Part shown: piece by piece, positions 35,426-48,539 of the stretch
Numbering within the stretch: the stretch's first letter is position 1
Layout: each line of letters opens with the position of its first letter
Assembly: GCA_021229015.1 (NCBI GenBank)
Contig: CM037777.1
Span: 22,504,110-22,568,109 of the forward strand
Direction: 5' to 3'
DNA length: 64,000 bases
Origin: Solen grandis
Lineage: Eukaryota > Mollusca > Bivalvia > Adapedonta > Solenidae
Notes under the pieces: generated by a model
Database searches by the model: none
The model's input: the letters and a program-made list of their open reading frames with translations, nothing else
What the model was told of the DNA's origin: nothing
Program-made: the position numbers and the translations under genes

Positions 35426-36969
35426 TATATGTGTGTGTGTGTGTGTGTGTCCAAAAGTGATAAAAATATCAAAGTGATATAAGTGACGTGTGTAATCATT
35501 CTGAAATAGTATCACTGTCTAATATGTAAAAATAAATTGCTTGATATTTATTACCAGACCTTAAAATGCTTAAATCGGCATTGATTGTACTTAGGCAAAA
35601 GAAATGGAGAACTCTATATATCTGTATTAATGTTCTGTTTGTTACCTCATATAACGCGTAAATGTGGTGATAACGTAGCAATAATGGAAAATTTGAATTT
35701 AGAGAATATTTCACTAATAAAGTTCCCAAGGAAAGAGGATACATATGCTTAAAATGTATCCGCGCGTGGCTGGCGTACAAAGTGATATGGATATATCCTT
35801 GACTGTCAGTGGATTGAAGTTATATTTCCACAAAAAGCAATGATATATCAAGAGCTTGCATGGCAACGTTTATTGGTAATTCTATTGTCACCCATTCGGA
35901 TATATCCATTTATTCACGGGAAGTTGAATTAAAACATGAACGAAATTCACAAAATGACGGCCAAACGTCGGATCGGCCTGTTGATATTTATTCCACCGTG
36001 TAAAAGGGTAAAATTACATTAATAAAATGTTCAGCTCTCAAACAAACGTCCACATAAAACTGATAATAAGATACACTGTTAGATGAATTTTTAATGAAGT
36101 AATGCAAAATAATGATTTCTTTATTTTGAGATTTTGATTTCAACAGACAAAGGCAATGCATCATTACTGATATGCGACGCTAAAACCACACCTAGTCATA
36201 TTATCTTGACTCTTGACAAAGAAATCCTGGAACCACATTTATTCGCTGAGCGTCTACAAAAGGAAGATATTGCTATCTACATAAAAATAGCAATTATTTC
36301 AATCATGTATTTAAGCTCGATTTCGAAACATGTTTTTATAGCCGATACAGATCATTAGAGGTCAGCTGCCCTTGTCAAATGGAATTCATGAAATCATGAT
36401 TTTTACATTACCATCATGAATTATTCCTGCATCATCCTTGATAGATTATTAATCTTAATGTATGATGTTTTATCCATGAGGTGAGGTGATGTGCACTTCA
36501 TGAAGGTATAAAAATGGAATTGATCAGGAACTTTTATGAGAATTAATATATAAATAATTCTTGAACAGTTCTTGAATTAATCATGAATAAAAATAGAAAC
36601 AACGACTTCGTCAAAAATCTTCATTTGTTATTAAGATATGAATATTGTAATTTCCAAACTGAATATTTTGACCATTATTATTTGTTAAAGAACATCATGT
36701 TCATGTCAGAATAACATGCATGAAAATCATGCACATTATAAGAAAACTTAATGATAAAAAAGCACATTAGTGAACCACAAACAGATAAACTAAAGGATTA
36801 TTTCTTATTCAATTGTTATCTTACATTAGATGAAAATACAGAAGTTAATATATATAATCGGTTGTGTCGTGAATCCAACAAAACTTGTTCAACTTTGTCA
36901 GCATCTTAAAAATGAGTTCCCTATTCAAACAATTGTCTATCTCATGGCATGATTTTTTTTCATTGCCTA

Positions 36970-38710
36970 CTCCAATTAAAAAATCACTGGAATTCCAGTG
37001 TAATACCAAAAAGATTCCATTTGAATCTGGAATAGCAATGAAATACCGGAAAGAATCCACTTGAATTTTGAATACCAAAAGAAGTCCAGATAGATTCAAC
37101 TTGAATCTGCTATGTTACTGAATGACAGATAGATTCCAGCGGAACTTGAATTTAAATTTGAAAGACCAGTAGAGGTAGAATTCCACATGAACAGGAACTG
37201 AGAGTGTTGACTTCCCTTGTTTTCATGAAATCAGCCATTTTGTGGCCTCATGGTGTAAGTAATTCATCAGATTTGCCGTAACTTTGATGATTTTTGTAAT
37301 ACAATATCAATGTTATCTCTAATCACTAAAGTTTACTAAATTAAAACATTGAAAATACAGTACACAACATTTTGGTAAAATTAAATAACATAAACACTAT
37401 CAAATTTATAGTTAACTGAATGTTCTTAATTCTTGTTATTTTTTTAACTACCATTTTAGTTTCAGAAAACATAAATAAAACAACAGTTTCCTCACTTTGA
37501 CTCAAGGTGTGTTATTCTGTTATTGTCATGCTCTGGTACGCAACCCACTGTATGTATGCTTCGAAAATAGATTGGAACTCATTAATTTCATAGGTATAAT
37601 GGCATCATTTGCATCAAATACTAAGTAGATACAAACAATTTCTAATCTATCAATTTACTGTAAGTAAGCTAAAAATATTGTATTTTATTGTATTATTTTG
37701 TTAACGGAAAGTTTAATGTTGGCCATTTTCATCCATTTATGATGTCATAGAGAGCACTTCATGATATCATTTCCCTTAATCTTGCGATAATTATCAGAGT
37801 TTATTTGTTATGTATTGTTAGTTTTCTCTTTTAATCACTTAACACGTTTAGCTTTGTAAATAATTGAACAATTATTTAAATATTTAAAATGAATAAATCT
37901 TGAGATTGCTTTGGTATTTCATTGGTATTGATCTGGAATTCTACTGGTTTTGATCGGGAATTCCACTGGCATTGATCTGGAATTCATTTGGAATTCCTCT
38001 GGTATCTATATGGAATTCCACATTTTAGCTCACATGAGCACAACGTGCTCAGGGTGAGCTTTTGTGATCGCCCTTCGTCCGTCGTGTTACGTGCGTCGTC
38101 AACAATTTGGCTTGTTAACACTCTAGAGGCCATAATTTTAGACCAATCTTAATGAAACTTGGTCATAATGTTTTTATCTATACAATCTTGGTTAATTTCG
38201 AAATTGGGTCATGTGGGGTCAAAAAGTAGGTCATGAGGTCAAATCTTAGAAAAATATTGTTAACGCTCTAGAGGCCACATTTTTGGCCCAATCTTCATGA
38301 AACTTGAGCAGGATGTTTGTTTTCATAAAATCTTGGACAAGTTCGAATTTAAGTCATGTGGGATCAAACAGTAGGTCATGGGGTCAAATCTTAGAAAAAC
38401 CTTATTGACACTCTAGAGGCCACATTTTTGGCCATACCGTCATGAAACTTGGTCAGGATGTTTGTTTCCACAAAATCTTGGACAAGTTCGAAGTTGGGTC
38501 ATGTTGGGTCAAAAAGTAAGTCAATATGAAAAATCCAACATATGTTGCTCCTTTATAATCAGGTGAGCGATTCAGGGCCATCATAGCCCTCTTATTTGTT
38601 GTTTTTGTTTTTTGACTGGAATAACACTATTTCAGTGAAATTAGATACCAGTGGAATTCTAGACAAAGTTTCAATGGTATTCCAGATGGATATTTCCACT
38701 GGTGTAATAA
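36970..38710. repeat. Dispersed GGAATTCCA-CTGGTATT microrepeats
   Basis: Variants of ACTGGAATTCCAGTGTAATACC occur at about 36985-37150, 37910-38030 and 38620-38710, often alternating 'tggaattcc' with 'tggtattgat'. The bivalve repeat 38028-38598 lies inside the second and third clusters and probably inserted into a once continuous block. Confidence 0.6.
38028..38598 (+). repeat. Dispersed bivalve repeat with ~115-bp modules
   Basis: It starts GCTCACATGAGCACAACGTGCTC and ends GGTGAGCGATTCAGGGCC...AGCCCTCTT. The interior has three tandem modules, each with CTCTAGAGGCCA-ATTTTnGnCC, TCATGAAACTTGGTCA and GGTCAAA(A/C)AGTAGGTCA. The related repeat at 16449-16860 is in the opposite orientation. The module count commonly varies in such families. 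No coding capacity. Confidence 0.78.
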
Positions 38711-40501
38711 CTGAAAAGTACTCAGAATACCAACTAATCATATTGCATGTTGTGAAATGAACCCATATGACCTGAAAGCAAGGCTGCTTGAGTTAAAGCA
38801 GATGTGGAATATTTCTTAAAAAAAAAAGAACAAAAAGGTGGAGAAGCAAAATAGAAAACAGTCAAGTAAAAAACAGGAAGTAAGAAGTTGTTTGTCTTCA
38901 AGTATTAAAAATAATATACACTTAGGACTCTTAAAATACAATGCGGTATGGAAAATCATATATTGGCAGTCATTGACTAGATTCCAGTTTATTTGACATG
39001 TACAAATGAAAAGCTACATGTCCCTTGGTATAATGGCTCATGATCGAAATGTAGTTAAGTCACTTATTTAGATAAACCTGATAACCTTTTTAAAAGTCTG
39101 TTAAAAGAGTGCTTACCTTAAAAAAATGTTATTTTATCTTTCTTGAATAGTTCATGAAGTGTCACAGTTTTTTTCTTTGGGGGGAGGGGGGGGGGGGGAT
39201 ACTAAAATACAGTTTTAGTTTTAATATAAAAAAACCTAGTTAGTTCCTTCATGTATATTTTTTTTTGCAATGTTCATAAAGAAGAAGTGAACTGCAAATG
39301 AGAAAATACAAAAAAATAGTTCATGAAATATTTTTGAAATATTTTCTGTGGCAGGTTTGCGTGAAGTCTTCATGCAGAATATTTATGTTTATTTCATGAA
39401 GCATTAATGCACCCAAAAATCTTGATTTCATGCATTGTCATGCATTTGTCACCTCAATTTAAATTTTCATTGTCTTATATATCTCTTACTTTCAGAGATA
39501 TTCTATGTATGATTGTACAATTGACAGGGAAGGGAACCATCCTTAGATGACCTTATGATGCACACATTATAGTTTTAATATAAGATATCAGCCAAGTGTT
39601 TAAACTCTGATATTATAAAATGCAGAATCATGATGTAAAGTTACATTTTCATAGATAACGGTATAAATCTCTCACGAGTTTGGGTTACTTATATATAGAT
39701 ATACTGTCATAACAGGGTCATATTGTGTCTGTGTTCATTATTGGGATTCCGTTCAATTTTCTGTTCTTTTACACCATCTAAAATGACATTTTAAAATATA
39801 AGTATATATATATATCAACTTATTACAAAGTCACACTAAAAAGAGATACTTATCTCTTTTCATCATTCAATGAAAATAAAAGTTTTATCATGAAATTTAA
39901 ATTTATTTGATCCTCCATATATTTATTTAACATATCAGAATAGCACACATAAATGTAATAGCTTTGTGAGGTAAGCCTTACAATACACTGAAATAAATGA
40001 CATGAAAATTGAGTTTTCTCCTTTTCATTGATGTTTGTCCTCAATAGAGAAAAAAGGGACCATGTTAAGCCCCCTCGTCATAACCATTACTTGATATATA
40101 AATTTATAAATAAGAATGAAGAACATTGTATGTGGTTTGGTGTTTTTCAGAAAAAAAGAGGTCACCATAATTATGCACCTGCATGTACATGACTGGTATT
40201 CTAAATCTTAGTAAATTCATAAACGAAGCTTTGTCACATAGATATTCTTTATAATATGTAAATGTCATTTACGTATATATGCAATGCATAGTTCCATGAC
40301 CCACCTATTAGCATATCTTAACAACAGATTACAGTTAGATTTTGTCCCACAAACACGATGTGGCCAAACCTATTTTTATTCAAATTAAAGTTAGGGTCAG
40401 GGAACTATCCATTATCATGTTTCCAATATATATGCTTTTTATTATTTCAACCGATTGTTGACTACATGTATATGTATACAAACTCATTTATTTATATGTA
40501 A

Positions 40502-40506
<5 letters not shown>

Positions 40507-40544
<38 letters not shown>
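40507..40544. repeat. (TA)n microsatellite
   Basis: A perfect TA tract. Confidence 0.93.
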
Positions 40545-40546
<2 letters not shown>

Positions 40547-40823
40547 TGCATTTTTCCCCCTTTTCCTTTCACAGTAATCATGTGATGATACTTTTTTTAC
40601 TTCAATTTATATTATTTTCATTTGACAAGAAAATGTAAAGTTAACGACAGTAAAGTATACTACTGTCTGTAATAATTCCCCTCATTACCCTTTACCAAAT
40701 GAATATTCATGTTTGTTTTTTTTCATTGATGTTATTTTTTTTTTTAGTTTAGTTTAGTTTAATGATGGATAGATTGTTAGTTCAAGTTCTGCTCGTACGA
40801 TTAGGGTTTTTATTGCCGACCCA

Positions 40824-41190
40824 GCATCATGTTTAGTAAAATGAGCATAATGCTGGGTCGGCAGATTGTTCAATTAGCATCATGCTCGCTCAACGAGCAT
40901 CATGCTCGATCAATGAGCATCATGCTTGCAATCGGGTTGGCATTTAAATTTGTTGAGCATGATGCTGCATCGGGCTTAAACATAATACAGACCCTTTCGT
41001 ACGCGCAAAAATTTTTTAGCATGATGCTCGCTGGAATAAGCACGATGCAGGGTCGGCAGATTTGTCAATGAGCATCATGCTGGGTCGGCAGAATGTTCAC
41101 CGAGCATCATGCTCGTTAAATGAGCATCATGCTGGGTCGGCAGATTGTCCATTTAGATCATGCTTTAAAAAATTAGCATGATGCTGCTTT
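40824..41190. repeat. Cluster of AGCAT-S-ATGCT palindromes
   Basis: About a dozen copies of AGCATCATGCT, AGCATGATGCT or one-base variants lie within about 370 bp, many preceded by G and followed by GGGTCGGCAGATTGT or CTCG. Spacing is irregular (about 17-60 bp). An 80-codon open frame across it is made only of the repeat. Confidence 0.85.
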
Positions 41191-42289
41191 TTTATGCAGA
41201 TGATCCAAATAAAGAGCGTTGTAGGTATCAAAAAGAAACCCAGTGAACATGACAAATCAGTAAAAGGAAAATTTCTCTGTATCAATTTTTTAAAGAAATC
41301 CTCACATTTTGGCGCCTTTCGTAAAGTTGCACAAATATGAATAGAGAAAGACGTATTGAATTATTACAGATTTTCTTGGCCATGTATCTCAACGGCAGTG
41401 TGAAAAATCTTTTCCTTTTGAAAAGATCTTAATTCAGTGTAACCATACCAGTTTCTAGCATTTTAAAAGCTGTTATTGATGTGCTTTTCGTGTTAGCAAA
41501 GAAATGCTAACGAAGTCTGAAGGGTTTCCCGAATGTTAGGAAATTCTTTACATCAGACAAAAGAATCATTCGGGCGTATGTGCGAGGCACAATCTTCCGC
41601 TTCGAATGCACTAAATCTATAAAAGAAACATAAGCAGTTTTCTTCTCCGAGTCGAGGCAAAATATGCTACTTGTGAAAGTTTAAAATGACGAAACATACT
41701 ACATAGTATGGCTACACTGTTAATTTTTACTTAAGTTTTAATATTTTTGGTTAAATAAAGATAATAATGTAATGGTCTGAAAAAACACAGTATAGGAAAA
41801 AGTTAACTTGCACACTCTGTATGGATGAATACTGAGGGACACGTAAAGGAATCGTATCGGGAAAACAATTATTTTGGGTGGTCACAATACTGTGCAGACA
41901 CATGTAATTAATAAACCGAGTGTCCGCTATTACTGTTCGATAATCTGGATAACTGCATGTTTTTTCTTCAGTTATCGCATGGGCGTGGAAACTCCGCCCC
42001 CTAAAAAGTGTGGTATCTAATCTAAACATGGGTACTTTTCTACAGAAAACTACCTAGGCCGTGTTAAAAGAAAGTATAAGAAACGTTCGCGTTTTTATGC
42101 GTCCAGGCGTCCAGGTAATACTGTCGCGGATTTAAGCAGATCGCGAATATCGCGAAAGAAAACAAGCTAGGAACAAAATATATTCATTCAATAAAATGAC
42201 ATGGCATCCTTATACACTTAACGGTTGTTTCTCTGGACAGCGATCATTGTATATGTGTGAAAGGTTTTTAGTTAATAGTTTGTGTAGGT

Positions 42290-43401
42290 TTTTAAAAGGA
42301 ACTAGAATCGCTATCGCGATATCATCGGTTTTCGCAAAACCAATTCCATTCAGTTCACGAATCGCATAATTCTAAAACCATATTTTTTCGTTCACTGGCT
42401 TGTCGAATAGTGTTAATAATGATCTTTCAAACATTTTTGTCGCAATGTTTAAACAGACTTTTAACCCAGTAGAATATTTTTGAGTATTAAATGTATGTTA
42501 TGTAGTCGCGAAATTGAAAACTTTTTTTAACCGATTTCGGTTAGTGTCAAGTTAAATGTGTGTGTTGTTTTATGATGGCGACAAAAGACATTTGTAATCG
42601 ATAAACAACAACTGCAAACGACACACAACAGTATAGAATGACACACGACAATGCGACATGACACGCGACATTAATACGAACTAATGAAATATCACATGAA
42701 GTTTTGAGTGTCGTTTCAAATTGATGTCACCAAGGAGCAGAATGCAAAAAAATGGCACAAAAATCAGATTTCAATTTTTTTAGTTATAAAGAATGATTTT
42801 AACCCAAGCGCCCCCTAGCGGCAAAATGAGAAACAAAATTTATTAAAATTTTACTATAAGGTACCTATCAATGCAGCAAAGAGTTCAATCAAGTATACAA
42901 GTCGCTCTAGTCAAACATTCTATTCCTTATATATCACAATTTGAATCATAAAAACTGATTTACAATTATGCCAAAAAAGGATCAAAGTTTGGAAAACAGG
43001 ATTAAACTTTGGACTGCCGTAAAATGACCAAATCAAGTCCGATCTTCAAAAACTAAACATCACTGGAAAGAGCTCTTCAAGAACTAAAACTTTTGTACAT
43101 ATACTTGCAATGAAATATTTTTAGTTTTGGAGCTATTTTGGCCGAATAAAAACACAATTATCGTAATATGACCTTGACCATTTTATATATTTTTCACTTT
43201 TAAAATTGTGAGGCCCTTTCAGACGTAACAATACATAAGTTGTGAAAATTTCATAAAGAATGAACCAAAACTAAAGTCAGGAGCGACAAAAGACATGTTT
43301 TTAAAGTTTGTGAAGCATAAAAACTGATTTATAGTTATTCCAAAAAAGGATCAAACTTTTGACTGCCGTAAAATGACCACATCAAGACCTACACATCACT
43401 G
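42290..43401 (+). repeat. Satellite-like array, first part
   Basis: One array unit interrupted at its right end by the foldback-like element. It contains a 190-bp subrepeat copy (TCGCTATCGCGATATCATCGG..., about 42305-42500), a 'gacacacgacaatgcgaca' stretch, the 42807 CTCF-like site, then the conserved GGATCAAACTTTGGACTGCC block at about 42960-43030, repeated at about 43345. The unit resumes across the insertion at 50210. Confidence 0.82.
42807..42822. promoter_or_regulatory. CTCF-like motif, array copy
   Basis: AGCGCCCCCTAGCGGC; the complement GCCGCTAGGGGGCGCT resembles the conserved CTCF core. Binding is untested. Confidence 0.4.
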
Positions 43402-44735
43402 CGGTCCTACTAAAAAGCGCCATCCAGGATTATGCGCCATCCATGCCTCATCCAGGGTTCTATAACGCCACCCGCTTTATCACTGGTCGTATAGGTATAA
43501 CATTTCACCAGTAGCTTTATAATAGCATTTTACATCATATGTGCAAATTTCATTGATATTTTTTTATTTCTTTGATGTTTAAATCCATTTTCAAAATTCT
43601 CTTCAAGATCTCAACGGTTTGAGACAAATTTGTGCAAATTTCATACGAACATTTTTTGTTTTTATTGCATATTAGCCTTTTCCTGTTTTCCTCGATTTCG
43701 CACCTGTAAAGTTTGGTACGTTGCTATTATGCGGATACCAAATCCGGATCTAGTGCCTTCGTGCCATCCGTTATATTTTAAATAAGGAAAAAAAGAAAAG
43801 AATAAAGAGACTATAACATAAAATTTGTTAAATTCATTTAAATTATTTTTGAAAAAGTCCCCACCTATACTACGGCGGTCAGACGCAAATATGAATATAC
43901 GCTACCCTAGAATCACCACCCCACCCGGGTTTTTACTACTCCAGTATCATCGTGCCACCCGGGTTTCTATTGGTCATATTAATATGAAAATTTGCCAAAA
44001 CATAGAGAAGACTATATCCTAAAATGTGTGTAAAATTTTCATTTCAAATTTTTATTGCTTTATGAATTTTATATTTTTTTAAATCCACACATATACCACG
44101 GCGGTTACACTCAAATAGGAATATTAACTACTCAAGTATCATCGCGCCACCCGGGGTTCTATTGGTCATATCAATATGAAAATTTGCCAAAACATAGAGA
44201 AGACTATATCCTAAAATATGTATAAAAAATTCATTTCAACTTTGTTTTTGTTTTATGCATTTTTTTTATCCCCACATATACCACGGCGGTCGGACTCAAA
44301 TACTCCAGTATCATCGCGCCTACCGGGTTACTATTGGTCATATCAATATGGAAATTTGCTAAAACATAAAGAAGACTATATCCTAAAATGTGTATAAAAA
44401 CTTCATTTCAATTATTTTTTTATGCATTTTATATTTTTTTTAATCCCCACATATACCACGGCGGTTAGACTCAAATAGGAATATAGGCTACTCTATAGTT
44501 TCGTCGCGCCACCCGGGTTATCAAAGGTCATATTTATATGAAAACTAACCAATTAATGGAGAAGAATATAAACTAAGATGTGTGTAAATTTCATTACAAC
44601 ATTTTCTTCTTTAAGCGCACTTTAAGGATTTTTCATATCGCACCTTATACGACGCCGGTAAGACTCTAATTGGAATATACGCTTCCCTGTATTATCATCG
44701 CGCAACCCGAGTTTCTACTTACTTAAAACTTACCA
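43402..44735 (+). repeat. Left inverted end of the foldback element, five subrepeats
   Basis: After ~450 bp of unique terminal sequence come five ~180-bp subrepeats anchored on TACCACGGCGGT (about 43869, 44095, 44279, 44455; diverged at 44649). Each is followed by 'actcaaataggaatat', 'gtatcatcgcgCCACCCGGGTT', 'tattggtcatatcaatatgaaaatttgcc' and 'agaagactatatccta'. Confidence 0.82.
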
Positions 44736-46789
44736 ATTCAAATGACATCCATCAGCAAACCCTAAACAACAACACAGTGTAATTACAGCTCACACATAAT
44801 TGCTAAATGCTTCAAAATGACTCCGATTAAATATTTCTGTAAGTGATTCGACCAGCTATACATGCATGAATAACAAAAAGCAATTCACCAAAAAAGCTGT
44901 AGATAACCATCTCTTGTAAACAACATATTATTTCCTAACGGTGGGCAAGGAAACTATATTGCATTTCTTTCCGGTTTCAACAACAGCATGTTTTTGTAAA
45001 TGTCGTGCCCATCATTTGCATTTTTCGTTTGTTCTGTCAAATCGACAAGAAAGTTGTCATCTGTATACATATAAGGCTACATTATTGTTATTTTACGATG
45101 TAGATAAAAAGAACGTCAGCATACCGAATCTCAATAACCAGGTACCGGTCCAATTCGGTACTGAAGTGCCAAATGATTTACTTTTCAAATGAATAATCAA
45201 TATGTGTGTATCGTATATCAAAAAAACTGACGAACTGAATGCGGAAGACCTTTTAACAGAGACCGACTTAGTTTATGAAAAGCTGGTGGTTTTGATGCAG
45301 CATTAACGTCATCGAGTGAACCAGAATGGTTTATGAAAAATGGAAAACAACAATGAAGTCTTCAAATGCTTGAAGAATATATCATCTACTATTCAGCTAT
45401 TTTATCTAAATATAGGGACAGGCAGGGATCTAAAATATTTCAGGAAGTTTATCACTACACAAACACATACGCAATAAAATTAATAACAAAGGCTTCTCGA
45501 CAATATTAAAGAATTGAAACAACAACAACAATACGGATATTGGAATCGATATTATGCAGTATTCTAAATCTGTTGGCACAATTCTTATAGAACTCTAAGA
45601 AAGTACCATGTGTCTGAAAAGCGGTTTAATACCATTGCAGGCGGGGGACGCCCCCGCCGCAAAAAAAAAAAATAAATAGTTTTACCCATTTTTCAACAAA
45701 TCAAAGCAAATTTTGAAAGGAACAAAAATCGAAGTTACTATAGAGACATAAGTTTTGATACCCTTTTAAAATCAAAGCTCTAAGTAATGAGGCTGATAGT
45801 GATTGCAGAATAAATAAGCGTGACGGAAAAAAAGTGACAGACAGAAAAAAGGGAATAGCTATAAGATGGTGATGCAAGAGTTATGGAACTTGTGCATGAC
45901 AATTCGTCCTGCTCTGTTTAACAGTGAAATTTCATATCAATAGCATGAGTAGAGCAATAGTTATTACAGAATAAAAAATGTGACAGAAAGACACACATGC
46001 AGAAAGACGACACAGAAGTGTTTACCCTGTGTACCCTCTGTTACTGCAGGTGACACAAAAAAGTGTTAAGCTTTCCTTAAAGTTTGTATAGATATTTATC
46101 TTATAAATAACGCTAAGTTAAATAACAACTATGTTACCTAGAATAATATCAAAAACACTCGGTAAAATTCTTTTAAATTTGGCAAGATCAACCAATATGC
46201 CTCTTCGAAATTTTGGTAAACTTTGAAATTAACCTCTGAATTATGGATATTTTAGCGACACTTGTATAAGCACCCTTACCTGGTAATGGTTAAACCAGTC
46301 TTTAAAATGGGTTGGGTAGGGTAGCAATTTATTACGCATTTCAAATATTTTGAGTCAAAGCAATAATATAACATGTAAGGTTTGTTTGCCGAATGTTTTT
46401 TTTGTTTGTTTTTTAACGACAATCAATAACAACAGACTTTCCATAAAAAGATAAAACATAGTATTTAGAATTCCTTCTTTTTCACAAAAAGTTTCATGTC
46501 CGAGCTTTAAATAAGAAAAATGTCCATAAGTCCAAAACCGGAGTGTACATTTTGTTTATATTTTTCATACAGGTGTTCACTTAGGCATAGTTAAGACTAA
46601 ATTTGAGATGGAAAATTATTTAACAAAGACGCATGACATTTTTGTAAACTGTAGTGCAAAATGTCTAATAAGAAAGTATAACAAACTTTAGCAGTGTTTG
46701 AAAGAAAGGTCTTAAATCAGACCAGGTTGTCTTAAATTTTCAAGTCTGATGTACAGAACTGTTGTTCAGCGGTTTAGAAAAATAATATT

Positions 46790-46846
<57 letters not shown>

Positions 46847-48520
46847 ACAACAAGTAACTATGTTTCTATAGAATAATTATAAAAAAAAACTCTTTTTTTA
46901 AGTAATAGAGAACAGTTTATATGAATTCTCCCTAACCCTTTACAAACTTAATTTAACTTATCATTACTAATTAGATAATGTTTTTATATCTCATACTGGA
47001 TCTGATATAGACATTAATGAATCAATATACATAAATATATATCTGTTAAAACTACTTGTATTAAATGAACAGGACGATGAAATGTAAACTTATACTCTCG
47101 TTTCATATGTCCATTTTGTATAAACTCATCTTTATAAGTGTATATTGTATTGAGAGTGTGGCTAAAATCTGAAAAGAAAACAATCTGAAACAATCATTGT
47201 TTATTTTTCTGTTCTCCAAAGTGCCCATTATGGCCCCACTTCTGACCTGATTGGATATATAAATATGCCTTTGTTCTGTATGTATATTAAGGGTATTAAC
47301 TCAACAGCTGGTTGTTGGGCGGCAAACATGCAGGGACCAGACTATATATCGGTTATTGCTATTGCCTTGTATTGACCGGTTGAGACTAGAAATGTACTTA
47401 TAGATCAAGACATACAGACTACCTCTAACCAATACCTGGAAAGATAAAAATAATGTGTCTGCTTAAACATTTCACCGACATTATTTCAGTTATATTTTTT
47501 TGACATATAAAGTGTTTTCTCACTGCGATATCACGCCGAAGATACGTGATATGATACCACACTACAAAATCACAAAGGAGACGGTTATGATAAGCTCTAA
47601 CTACTCTATTGTTAATCTGTCATGTATATTGAAAATTGTGCAGATAATGACTTTTTTATGTAATTGTGATATTTCATTGAGAATGTTTATGTTGTTCAAG
47701 ATGGGAGACCTTAAAGGCAGATTTTATATTGGAATGAAATATTCTTGACATGAACAAATAAGGAAAACTTTGTTTTGTAAGCTTTTTCTCGTAATTCATC
47801 GCATTAGGCGTGATTTTCTTCCCATTTTGTTGTTATATTTTATAAAAATGTATTCGGGTAAACGTCTCCCTAAATGTTGGTGTAACAGTTTAAATCTTTC
47901 ATAAAATGCAAAATGACCTTGACATTTTTGAAGTATAGTTGCATTCCACATATCATATTCTATAAGCATAACATTTCCTAGTATTGTTTAGGGAAGTACA
48001 ATGTACTAGATAGTATCTCTGAAATATTTTCCTACAGGTTTGTGACAGGTTTCCTATTTTTACAAAGTGCAATGTGTCCTTCACATTTGAGATGAATAAT
48101 TACCTTATATAGATGAAGTAAATATTTACCTGGAATATATCAAACGAATTCACAAATATTTCTTTTTTTTTCGTTTTACAAACCGCGTTTGTGAATTTTT
48201 GGAGCGTCGTTTTCTTTTTCAAAAATGTTAAACGACACAAATGCCTTTACATTATTTATCCATACACATTCTGAAAGAACATAGTTTCCAGTTTCCAAAA
48301 ATAGTAGTTTTAAGAAAATCATTGGGTGGCTGTTTATATTAATTACATGAACTTAATAGCCTAAAGCAATGTTATATATAATCAACTTGATTTAAATAAA
48401 CGTGATAAATGTAACCTATTTGACAGTTTAGTTCAGGCTCAGTTCCAAATTAGTCTTTGGGTAGCAAGATATGATTGAACAAGTGCATGTAAATTTTTTG
48501 AGAAAAATACTCTCGGTCAG
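44736..48520. other. Core of the foldback element, no gene seen
   Basis: AT-rich. Open frames up to about 83 codons (44941-45192, 47500-47748) show no family resemblance. Holds a GGCGGGGGACGCCCCCGCC hairpin at about 45641-45659 and a (TA)n tract at 46795-46845. Confidence 0.55.
46795..46845. repeat. (TA)n microsatellite
   Basis: A perfect TA tract of about 50 bp. Confidence 0.95.
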
Positions 48521-48539
48521 AAAAAGTACTAATCTTGAA

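Larger units (their letters stand above)
24240..36270 (-). repeat. Right arm of the large inverted duplication
   Basis: Reverse-complement partner of 1323-10012. It is longer because of the LINE at 27393-30088, a tandem duplication with inserts at about 32190-35425, and longer TA tracts. The outer boundary is sharp: CTACAAAAGGAAGATAT (to 36270) matches the left arm at 1323, and beyond it the flanks share nothing. The inner boundary is about 24240 and coincides with the place where the left arm meets its gap. Confidence 0.93.
36271..42289. other. Gene-free repeat-rich interval
   Basis: No supported gene. It contains iterated TTCATGAA/ATCATGAA words (36380-36620 and 39140-39430), GGAATTCC-type microrepeats (36970-38710), a dispersed bivalve repeat (38028-38598), a poly-G run (39180-39199), a (TA)n tract (40507-40544) and a palindrome cluster (40824-41190). 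41200-42289 shows nothing recognisable. Confidence 0.55.

Noticed and set aside
40829..41071. 80-codon open frame
   Set aside because: Made entirely of the AGCATSATGCT palindrome cluster; the peptide repetition is a by-product of the DNA repeat.
44941..45192. 83-codon frame in the foldback core as a transposase remnant
   Set aside because: No DDE/DDD spacing, zinc finger or similarity that I can recognise; length is expected by chance.
45641..45659. GC hairpin GGCGGGGGACGCCCCCGCC as a terminator
   Set aside because: Intrinsic terminators are a bacterial feature; it is isolated, followed by poly-A and not poly-T on this strand, and has no adjacent gene.
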